Part shown: piece by piece, positions 5,291 through 10,717 of the stretch
Numbering within the stretch: the stretch's first letter is position 1
How the letters are laid out: each line of letters opens with the position of its first letter
Assembly (NCBI GenBank): GCA_947460085.1
Contig: CANHGA010000051.1
Span: 1-10,717 of the forward strand
Length of the DNA stretch: 10,717 nt
Reading direction: 5' to 3'
DNA from: Synechococcaceae cyanobacterium
GTDB taxonomy: Bacteria > Cyanobacteriota > Cyanobacteriia > PCC-6307 > Cyanobiaceae
Notes under the pieces: generated by a model
Database searches by the model: none
What the model was told of the DNA's origin: nothing
What the model saw: the letters and a program-made list of their open reading frames with translations, nothing else
Translations under genes and position numbers: made by a program

Positions 5291-6455
5291 GGGCCAGGTC
5301 GGTGCCGAGCAGTTCGGCCATGGCCTTCTGCTCCGCTGATGGGGAGACCACATCCTGGCGGCGCACATCGGTGATCAGCCAATCGAGGGCCGCTTCCTGG
5401 AGGTCGAAGTGGTCGCCGTTGCGGTCGACGCAATAGCGGCCAAACACCAACTTCTCCACCAGGCGCACCCCCGCACCGATGCGGGAATAGTCAAAGATGA
5501 TCGAGTTGTCGATCGTGGCGTCTTCGCAGATGTGGCAATTGGGGCCGATCATGGCCGGACCAATGATGGTGGCGCCGTCTTCGATCTTGGTCATGCCGCC
5601 CACGTAAATGGGCCCGGTCACGTTGATTTGATCCCAGTTGGCGGCCACATTCAGGCCCGCATAGATGCCTGGGCGCACTTGTTTGCCAGGGATTTTGACC
5701 TGGCGCACCTGGCCCTGGAGCACGCCGCGGATTGCTTGCCAGTAGTCGGGCACCTTGCCAATATCCACCCATTCGAATTCCATCGGCAGGGCGTAGAAGG
5801 GGGCCCCTGCGGCCACCAGCTTGGGGAACAGGTCGGAGCCGATATCAAAGGCCTGGTCGCTGGGAACGAAATCCAGCACCTCCGGCTCAAAGATGTAGAT
5901 GCCCGTATTGATCATGTCGCTGGCGGCCTCATCCACCTCCGGCTTCTCCTGGAAGGAGCGCACCCGGCCGTCCTCGTCGGTGACCACGACGCCGTAGCTG
6001 CTCACCTGGTCGCGGGGGACCCGTTTGGTGATCAGGCTGGCGAGGGCGCCTTTGGCTTTATGGCGCTTCACCGCTTCGGTGAGATCGAGGTCGACCAGGG
6101 CGTCCCCGCAGAGCACCACGAAGGTGTCGTCGAAGAAGTGCTGGAAATTTTGAATTTTTTTGAGTCCGCCGGCGGAACCCATGGCATCGCCGATCAGTTC
6201 GCCGTCTTCGATGCGGCCTTCAAAGCTGTAGGCAATTTCGACGCCGAAACGCTGACCATCGCGGAAGTAATTCTCGATCTCCTCAGCCAGGTGGGAGACG
6301 TTCACCATGATTTCGGTAAAGCCGTGCTCCCGAAGTAGCTCCAGCAGAAACTCCATGACGGGTTTCTGGAGGATGGGGATCATCGGCTTGGGGATCGTGT
6401 GCGTGATGGGACGTACACGGGTGCCTTTGCCGGCCGCCAAGATCATCGCCTTCAT
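5274..6455 (-). CDS. NDP-sugar nucleotidyltransferase (mannose-1-phosphate guanylyltransferase-like)
   Basis: The product belongs to the nucleotidyltransferases that join a sugar 1-phosphate to an NTP to give an NDP-sugar and pyrophosphate for polysaccharide or glycolipid synthesis. The 393 residues have two parts. The N-terminal Rossmann-like catalytic domain (1-245) shows LAAGKGTRVRP at 6-16, the PKP motif at 22-24, GSAGGL at 93-98, the metal-binding GDALVD at 117-122, FQEKP at 168-172, NTGIYIF at 183-189 and WVDIGKVPDYW at 229-239. A left-handed beta-helix of hexapeptide repeats follows (about 262-335). Cyanobacterial homologues are often labelled mannose-1-phosphate guanylyltransferase, but GDP-mannose, dTDP-glucose and UDP-glucose enzymes look alike here, so the substrate is open. 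It lies 45 bases after scpA on the same strand. The final 17 bases overlap metF tail to tail. The coding strand holds an A7 run, but the frame is intact. Confidence 0.88.
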   Translation of the reverse strand: MKAMILAAGKGTRVRPITHTIPKPMIPILQKPVMEFLLELLREHGFTEIMVNVSHLAEEIENYFRDGQRFGVEIAYSFEGRIEDGELIGDAMGSAGGLKKIQNFQHFFDDTFVVLCGDALVDLDLTEAVKRHKAKGALASLITKRVPRDQVSSYGVVVTDEDGRVRSFQEKPEVDEAASDMINTGIYIFEPEVLDFVPSDQAFDIGSDLFPKLVAAGAPFYALPMEFEWVDIGKVPDYWQAIRGVLQGQVRQVKIPGKQVRPGIYAGLNVAANWDQINVTGPIYVGGMTKIEDGATIIGPAMIGPNCHICEDATIDNSIIFDYSRIGAGVRLVEKLVFGRYCVDRNGDHFDLQEAALDWLITDVRRQDVVSPSAEQKAMAELLGTDLALTGSN

Positions 6456-6500
6456 TGGCGTTTGCTCACGTCGGTCGAAGATCCCACCCTAGTCATGGAC

Positions 6501-7379
6501 CTAGGCGGCAAGCGGTTCAAGAGCCGGCACTAGAGCTGGCCTGAGGGCCAATTGCACGCTCTCACCCGCATCCAGCAGTCGTTTCAGGCTTAAGGGGCCA
6601 AACAAGCCGCCCGTTTGTTCGAGTTCCACCTTGCCTTGGTGGCAGAGGAACAGCAGGGCCCAGAAGACACCGACCCGGTCGGCATCCAATTCTGCGGCGG
6701 CACCCTTCGCCTCCACCGAAGCGGCCCAGGCCTCCACCAGCTCCTCGAAGCCGGCCCATTCCACGGCTTGGGGCCATTGCAAGAGGAATTGACTCAGGGC
6801 CGCTGTGGTTTCGGGCAGCTTTTCCCGGTGGGCGAGGGCTGCCACCTGCTCAATCGCGGCCCGTTCGCTGTAGCGCTTGGGGCGGTGGCGGCTGCGGATT
6901 TTGCCCTCATCGTCTTCGATCCGCTCGGCAATGTCTTCGAGTTGACGGATCAGCTCCCCCAGGGTGACCGGCCGCTGCAGCGGGGGCGGGGCTACGGGGC
7001 GGCGCCAGAGATGCCGTTCGGGCCTGCGCGGCATCTCGAGGCCGGGGTTCATCAGCCAGCCCTGGCCGTCGTCGTCGAAATCAAAGCCCAAGCTGTCGTC
7101 CTGGATGGGCTCGGGGGGGAACGTGGCGGCCTCGAGCACTTCGGCCTTCAGGCCCACCAGCACGGAGGCGGCCAGAAAGGCTTCGCTGGTCTCGGCCAGG
7201 TCCTGTTCGTAGCTGCCACCGGCGGCGGCCACCAGCCTGGGCAGCTCAATCCTTTGGCGTAATTGGTCGAGAAAGCCATCGACAACGGCAATCACATCCA
7301 CATCCCAGGGGTCGAGTTCTCCCCGGACGGCTGCGTCCTGCAGCAGCCGGATGGCCAGCCTGGCGCCCCCTTCTGCCAC
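6501..7379 (-). CDS. scpA: segregation and condensation protein A (ScpA)
   Basis: ScpA is the kleisin subunit of the bacterial SMC-ScpA-ScpB condensin, which compacts and separates chromosomes. The 292 residues have the kleisin layout. The N-terminal part that contacts the SMC neck includes LLQDAAVRGELDPWDVDVI (12-30) and the Ala/Leu-rich helix EAFLAASVLVGLKAEVL (66-82). The middle is variable and acidic (about 88-165). The C-terminal winged helix that contacts the SMC head includes DRVGVFWALLFLCHQGKVEL (233-252). The N-terminus is short for the family, whose members usually begin with a longer leader. Translation starts at GTG (7377-7379); an in-frame stop only about 12 codons upstream leaves no room for a better start. 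An AAGGAG lies 13 bases upstream. The gene follows ndhD by 121 bases and precedes the sugar nucleotidyltransferase by 45. I saw no scpB in the window. Confidence 0.92.
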   Translation of the reverse strand: MAEGGARLAIRLLQDAAVRGELDPWDVDVIAVVDGFLDQLRQRIELPRLVAAAGGSYEQDLAETSEAFLAASVLVGLKAEVLEAATFPPEPIQDDSLGFDFDDDGQGWLMNPGLEMPRRPERHLWRRPVAPPPLQRPVTLGELIRQLEDIAERIEDDEGKIRSRHRPKRYSERAAIEQVAALAHREKLPETTAALSQFLLQWPQAVEWAGFEELVEAWAASVEAKGAAAELDADRVGVFWALLFLCHQGKVELEQTGGLFGPLSLKRLLDAGESVQLALRPALVPALEPLAA

Positions 7380-7392
7380 CGGTGTTGTGTCG

Positions 7393-7398
7393 CTCCTT
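7393..7398 (-). promoter_or_regulatory. possible Shine-Dalgarno of scpA
   Basis: On the minus strand these bases read AAGGAG, 13 bases before the GTG start of scpA. The sequence is good but the spacing is longer than usual. With the nearby upstream in-frame stop, it supports initiation at or close to this GTG. Confidence 0.4.
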
Positions 7399-7425
7399 GA
7401 GACTCGGTTTGCTTACGCTACAGGT

Positions 7426-7435
7426 ATTGGCCAAT
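7426..7435. repeat. 10-base perfect palindrome ATTGGCCAAT
   Basis: ATTGGCCAAT is its own reverse complement and sits in the gap between ndhD and scpA. With its flanks it reads GTA, eight bases, TTC on the plus strand, one mismatch from the NtcA consensus GTA-N8-TAC. No suitably placed -10 box follows on the minus strand, so an NtcA site is only a weak possibility. Confidence 0.35.
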
Positions 7436-7439
7436 TCCA

Positions 7440-7461
7440 ACCACCCCCTAAATCTGGTGGT
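7440..7461. repeat. 6-base inverted repeat (possible hairpin) downstream of ndhD
   Basis: ACCACC at 7440-7445 and GGTGGT at 7456-7461 are perfectly complementary around a 10-base loop, about 40 bases past the ndhD stop in the direction of transcription. No T run follows on the minus strand, so it is not a typical intrinsic terminator. It might protect or define the 3' end of the ndhF-ndhD message. Confidence 0.3.
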
Positions 7462-7500
7462 ACCTAGCGATCACCCCGACGCCAGGCGAACTCTGAGCTC

Positions 7501-9078
7501 CTAGCCCAACGAAGGAGCCGTGAAGGGGTTCTGGCGAATCAGGCTCGAGCCTGCCGGGGCGGTCAACGCCCGCAGCGCACTGTCATCCCGGGCCACGAGG
7601 GCTTCCATGGAGGCCCGGTAGGTGTCGGTGAGGAGGCGGGGATAGAGGCCAATGCCAATGATGGGCACGAGCAGACAGCCCACGATGTAGATCTCGCGGG
7701 GCTCCGCATCGACAAGGTGGCTGTGGGAGGCCAGCTCCACGTTTTCCTTGCCGTAGAAGATTTCCCGCAGCATCGAGAGCAGATACACCGGGGTGAGGAT
7801 CACGCCGATGGCGGCCAAGCCAGAGATCACGATCCGGAACGGCAGGGTGTAGGCCTCATCGGTGGCTAAGCCCACAAAGATCATCAACTCGGAGACAAAG
7901 CCACTCATCCCTGGCAGGGCCAGGGATGCCAGGGAGCAGATGGTCCAGAGGGCAAACATTTTGCGCATTTTTTGCCCCACCCCGCCCATCTCATCGAGCT
8001 GGAGGGTGTGGGTGCGGTCGTAGGTGGCACCCACCAGGAAAAACAAGCTGGCTCCAATCAGCCCGTGGCTGATCATTTGGAGCATGGCGCCACTGCTGCC
8101 GAGGGCACTGAAGCTGCCGATGCCGATCAGCACAAACCCCATGTGGCTGATGGAGCTGTAGGCAATTTTGCGTTTGAGGTTGCGTTGGGCGAAGGAGGTG
8201 AGGGCGGCATAAATGATGTTCACCACCCCCAGCACGATCAGCAGCGGCGCGAACTGGGCGTGGGCATCGGGCAGGATCTGACAGTTGAAGCGCAGCAGGG
8301 CGTAGCCGCCCATCTTCAGCAGAATCCCTGCCAGCAACATGTGCACCGGGGCGGTGGCTTCCCCGTGGGCATCGGGCAGCCAGGTGTGCAGGGGCACGAT
8401 CGGGAGCTTCACCCCAAAGGCGATCAGCAGCCCCGCATAACAGAGCAGCTGGAACCCCGCTGGGAAGCCCTTGGCCATCAGGGCGGAATACTCAAACGTG
8501 GGAATGCCCCCGCCGTAGAAGGCCATGGCCAGTCCCGCCAGCAGGATGAAGAGGGAGCTGCCTGCGGTGTAGAGGATGAACTTGGTGGCGGCGTACTGGC
8601 GCTTTTTGCCACCCCAGATCGCCAGCAGCAGATACACCGGCAGCAGTTCCAGTTCCCAGGCCAGGAAGAAGAGCAGCATGTCCTGCACGGCGAAGACGGC
8701 GATTTGGCCGCCATCCATGGCCAGGAGCAGGAAGAAGAAGAGCTTGGGTTTGAAGGTGACCGGCCAGGCCGCCAACACCGCCAACGCGGTGATGAAGCTG
8801 GTGAGGAGGATCAGGGGCATCGAGATGCCATCGGCGCCCACCGACCAGGCCAGGCCGATATCGGGCAGCCACTCCACCCGCTCCACCAACTGCAAGCCCG
8901 GGTCGCTCGGGTCGTAGCCGTTGAGGTAGCCGCCCACCGTCAGCAGGAAGGTGATCAAGGCAACGCCCAGGGCGTACCACCGCACCTGTTTGCCTTGGCC
9001 CTCATCAGGGAAGAAGGGGATCAGCAGGGCCGCGGCAATCGGGAACAGGATTGACGCGCTCAGCCAAGGGAACGGCAC
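7501..9078 (-). CDS. ndhD: NAD(P)H-quinone oxidoreductase subunit 4 (NdhD, D1/D2 type)
   Basis: NdhD is a NuoM/ND4-type antiporter-like subunit that moves protons in the membrane arm of NDH-1. The 525 residues are mostly membrane helices, about 14. The proton-channel residues are present: the Glu of helix 5 in WELELLPVYLLLAIWG (E142/E144), the Lys of helix 7 in FGVKLPIVPLHTWLPDAHGE (K224), and another Lys in LLKMGGYALLR (K255). The opening MPFPWLS-x-SILFPIAA and the PDEGQGKQVRWYALG segment resemble NdhD1/D2 (respiration and cyclic flow) rather than the CO2-uptake forms D3/D4; that is by eye and inferred. Translation starts with GTG at 9076-9078, two codons after an in-frame TAG, so no upstream start is possible. 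ndhF lies 94 bases upstream on the same strand, as expected for the ndhF1-ndhD1 pair. The frame is intact. Confidence 0.96.
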   Translation of the reverse strand: MPFPWLSASILFPIAAALLIPFFPDEGQGKQVRWYALGVALITFLLTVGGYLNGYDPSDPGLQLVERVEWLPDIGLAWSVGADGISMPLILLTSFITALAVLAAWPVTFKPKLFFFLLLAMDGGQIAVFAVQDMLLFFLAWELELLPVYLLLAIWGGKKRQYAATKFILYTAGSSLFILLAGLAMAFYGGGIPTFEYSALMAKGFPAGFQLLCYAGLLIAFGVKLPIVPLHTWLPDAHGEATAPVHMLLAGILLKMGGYALLRFNCQILPDAHAQFAPLLIVLGVVNIIYAALTSFAQRNLKRKIAYSSISHMGFVLIGIGSFSALGSSGAMLQMISHGLIGASLFFLVGATYDRTHTLQLDEMGGVGQKMRKMFALWTICSLASLALPGMSGFVSELMIFVGLATDEAYTLPFRIVISGLAAIGVILTPVYLLSMLREIFYGKENVELASHSHLVDAEPREIYIVGCLLVPIIGIGLYPRLLTDTYRASMEALVARDDSALRALTAPAGSSLIRQNPFTAPSLG

Positions 9079-9172
9079 GAACTAAAACTCGCCTTTGGAA
9101 TGAGTGTAGAAATCCTGTCCCTGGTTGCACTCTGCCGGTGATGGATGTCACACAGTCCGTTTTGCGACAGCC
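9079..9172 (-). other. ndhF-ndhD intergenic spacer
   Basis: These 94 bases separate the ndhF stop from the ndhD GTG start. A weak GGCGAG lies about a dozen bases before the start, and a TACACT hexamer could serve as a poor -10 box without a matching -35. I see no terminator hairpin. Co-transcription of ndhF and ndhD is the simplest reading. Confidence 0.35.
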
Positions 9173-10717
9173 CTAGCCAAAGGCGCCAAACAGAACCACA
9201 AGGGCGATCACACCGCCAAACACGATCAGGGCATAGAACTGGGCCCGGCCGGTTTCGAAGTATTTGAGGCCTTCGCCGCTGCCCAGGGTCACCAGGCCCG
9301 TCAGGTTGACCACCCCATCCACCACCTTGGAATCCACTTCGAGCACCTGCCTAGCCAACTTGCGACTGCCCTGAACGAAAATCTTGTCGTTGAGGGCATC
9401 GAGATACCACTTATTGGCCAGGAAGCGGTTCAGGGCCGGGAAGCGGCCAGCCACCGCGGTGCCCAGGTCGATCTTGTGCAGCAGGTAGGCCACTACCGCC
9501 AGGGTGATGCCGGCTGTGGAGATGGCCACGGAGGAACCAGCCAGCGGCAGGAATTCAGCCCAGGAGAAGTGGGCTGCCATCTCGGCGGCTTCCTCGGGAT
9601 TGAGCAGGGCGGCGAAGCGGCTATGCCACGGGGTGCCGAGCAGCCCGATCAGCACGGAAGGCACGGCCAGCACCGCCAGGGGCATGGCCATCTGCCAGCC
9701 CGATTCGTGGGGATGGGCCGCCAGGCTGTGGCCAGAATCGCCATGGGGTTCAGCCACCTTGCCGGCGGCGGCCATCAGCTCGACTTGGACATCCTTGTTG
9801 CCGCCGCGGAAACTCCCTTCAAAGGTGAGGAAGTACAGCCGGAACATGTAGAAGGCGGTCATGCCGGCGGTGAAGAAACCGGCAACCCAGAGGATGGGAA
9901 AGCTGCCGAAGGCCTGGCCCAGGATTTCGTCCTTGCTCCAGAAACCGGCCAGGGGCGGGATGCCACTGATCGCTAAACAGCCAATGAAGAAGGTGGTGCT
10001 GGTGATGGGCATGAATTTCCTGAGCCCACCCATCAACCGCATGTCTTGGGCGAGCACGGGTTCATGGCCAACCACCTCCTCCATGGCGTGGATCACCGAG
10101 CCTGAGCACAGGAACAGCATCGCCTTGAAGAAGGCGTGGGTCACCAGATGGAACATGCCGGCGGTGGGGGCACCGCAGCCCATGGCCAGCATCATGTAAC
10201 CCAATTGGGAGACGGTGCTGTAGGCCAGGCCCTTTTTGAGATCCATCTGGGTGAGGGCAATCGAGGCCCCCAAGAACAGGGTGATCGTGCCAACCACGGC
10301 AATCACGGTTTGCACCTCCGGGAACGGCACATAAACCGGTTGGAGGCGGGCCACCAGGAACACCCCGGCGGCCACCATCGTGGCGGCGTGGATCAGGGCT
10401 GAAATTGGCGTGGGCCCCTCCATGGCATCGGGCAGCCAAACGTGGAGCGGAAACTGGGCCGATTTCGCCATCGGTCCCATGAACACCAGGAGGCAGAGGG
10501 TGATGGCAGCCCAGCCGGGCACGCTGCCGCCTGCGATGGCCTCCTGCAGCCGACTGCCAATCTCCTCAAAGCCGAAGCTGCCTGTGGCCCAAAACAGGCC
10601 CAGGATTCCTAGCAGCAGGCCAAAGTCGCCGACCCGGTTCACCACAAAAGCTTTCTGGGCTGCATTGGCGGCCCCATCCCTGTCGTACCAAAAACCCACC
10701 AGCAGGTAGGAGCACAT
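9173..10717 (-). CDS. ndhF: NAD(P)H-quinone oxidoreductase subunit 5 (NdhF, F1 type), 5'-truncated by window edge
   Basis: NdhF is the distal NuoL/ND5-type antiporter-like subunit of NDH-1, anchored along the membrane arm by a long C-terminal lateral helix. The visible 514 residues lack the N-terminus. The Met at the right edge is followed by CSYLLVGFWYDRDG, an internal conserved segment of the family, so the true start lies beyond the window by roughly 150 residues. Diagnostic parts: KSAQFPLHVWLPDAMEGPTP (85-104, visible numbering), the helix SALIHAATMVAAGVFLVARL (106-125), DLKKGLAYSTVSQLGYMMLA (159-178), HAFFKAMLFL (194-203), and SGIPPLAGFWSKDEIL (251-266). A hydrophilic loop at about 300-340 has a small His cluster. 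The C-terminal region with NKWYLDALND (435-444) is typical of NdhF1. The stop is TAG at 9173-9175. It is upstream of ndhD and probably co-transcribed with it. Very secure as NdhF; F1 is inferred from its ndhD partner. Confidence 0.96.
   Translation of the reverse strand: MCSYLLVGFWYDRDGAANAAQKAFVVNRVGDFGLLLGILGLFWATGSFGFEEIGSRLQEAIAGGSVPGWAAITLCLLVFMGPMAKSAQFPLHVWLPDAMEGPTPISALIHAATMVAAGVFLVARLQPVYVPFPEVQTVIAVVGTITLFLGASIALTQMDLKKGLAYSTVSQLGYMMLAMGCGAPTAGMFHLVTHAFFKAMLFLCSGSVIHAMEEVVGHEPVLAQDMRLMGGLRKFMPITSTTFFIGCLAISGIPPLAGFWSKDEILGQAFGSFPILWVAGFFTAGMTAFYMFRLYFLTFEGSFRGGNKDVQVELMAAAGKVAEPHGDSGHSLAAHPHESGWQMAMPLAVLAVPSVLIGLLGTPWHSRFAALLNPEEAAEMAAHFSWAEFLPLAGSSVAISTAGITLAVVAYLLHKIDLGTAVAGRFPALNRFLANKWYLDALNDKIFVQGSRKLARQVLEVDSKVVDGVVNLTGLVTLGSGEGLKYFETGRAQFYALIVFGGVIALVVLFGAFG

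Larger units (their letters stand above)
7380..7500 (-). other. ndhD-scpA intergenic region with palindromes
   Basis: This is the longest non-coding stretch of the window. Next to scpA it contains AAGGAG (plus-strand positions 7393-7398). Further upstream lie a 10-base perfect palindrome (7426-7435) and a 6-base inverted repeat (7440-7461). I found no convincing -35/-10 pair on the minus strand and no T run after the hairpin. It could carry an operator, a weak processing site or a promoter for scpA, but none is shown. Confidence 0.4.

Noticed and set aside
6155..6161. A7 run on the coding strand of the sugar nucleotidyltransferase as a possible slippage site
   Set aside because: Slipping one base in either direction reaches a stop within a few dozen codons and yields no meaningful product; the zero frame encodes the whole enzyme. 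Lys-Lys-Ile codons explain the run.
5409..6338. 309-codon open frame on the plus strand opposite the sugar nucleotidyltransferase
   Set aside because: The opposite strand encodes a complete enzyme with all motifs in order. The antisense product is His/Asp/Ala/Val-rich and shows no family features.
7440..7461. Inverted repeat as an intrinsic terminator of ndhD
   Set aside because: The stem is only 6 bases, the loop is 10 bases, and no T run follows on the minus strand. It is kept as a repeat, not as a terminator.
7972..9054. 360-codon open frame on the plus strand opposite ndhD
   Set aside because: It is antisense to a clear ndhD, is very rich in Gln, His, Gly and Glu, and has no membrane or domain pattern. 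Long antisense frames are common in GC-rich genes.
9125..9976. 283-codon open frame on the plus strand opposite ndhF
   Set aside because: It is antisense to ndhF and has the same His/Gly/Gln-rich composition as other shadow frames, with no recognisable domain.
10715..10717. ATG at the right edge as the true start of ndhF
   Set aside because: The residues after it match an internal conserved segment of NdhF, and the protein would be about 150 residues too short. It is an internal Met at the window edge.

Overview
The window is a piece of a GC-rich cyanobacterial chromosome, most likely from an alpha-cyanobacterial picocyanobacterium (Synechococcus/Cyanobium type). The evidence is the plastoquinone-type NDH-1 gene set (ndhA-ndhI-ndhG-ndhE and ndhF-ndhD), the cyanobacterial form of NdhI with a long C-terminal tail, and close gene packing with very little non-coding DNA. 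The genus assignment is inference from the look of the proteins. I saw no tRNA, rRNA, insertion sequence, CRISPR array or phage gene.

Layout, left to right. (1) Positions 1-4052, plus strand: a compact run of ndhA (5' end cut by the window edge), ndhI, ndhG, ndhE, nadK and a small CYTH/triphosphate-tunnel gene. The gaps are 84, -4, 61, 12 and 5 bases, so these are probably one operon. (2) Positions 4049-5290: a small LuxR/GerE-type regulator on the minus strand, whose stop codon shares a CTAG with the stop of the CYTH gene, and next to it a divergent metF-like gene on the plus strand. (3) Positions 5274-10717, minus strand: read in its own direction, ndhF (5' end cut by the right edge), ndhD, scpA and an NDP-sugar nucleotidyltransferase. 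The last of these overlaps metF tail to tail by 17 bases.

How the genes fit together. ndhA, I, G, E, F and D encode six subunits of the thylakoid NDH-1 complex, which passes electrons from ferredoxin to plastoquinone and pumps protons during respiration and cyclic electron flow. NadK makes NADP+, the acceptor pool of photosynthesis, and is encoded directly behind ndhE. The small regulator resembles PedR, a thioredoxin-linked LuxR-type protein of cyanobacteria, and ends in a cysteine cluster. A redox link to the surrounding photosynthetic genes is therefore plausible but unproven. ScpA (chromosome condensation), the MTHFR-like protein and the sugar nucleotidyltransferase are housekeeping genes placed between the two NDH-1 blocks.

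This looks like an ordinary core-genome region. I found no clear undescribed system. The points most worth a second look are the PedR-like regulator, the nadK-CYTH pair (with a Lys-to-Arg change in the CYTH signature), two look-alike pyrimidine-rich leaders before ndhI and ndhE, the tail-to-tail overlaps, and a small palindrome cluster upstream of scpA.
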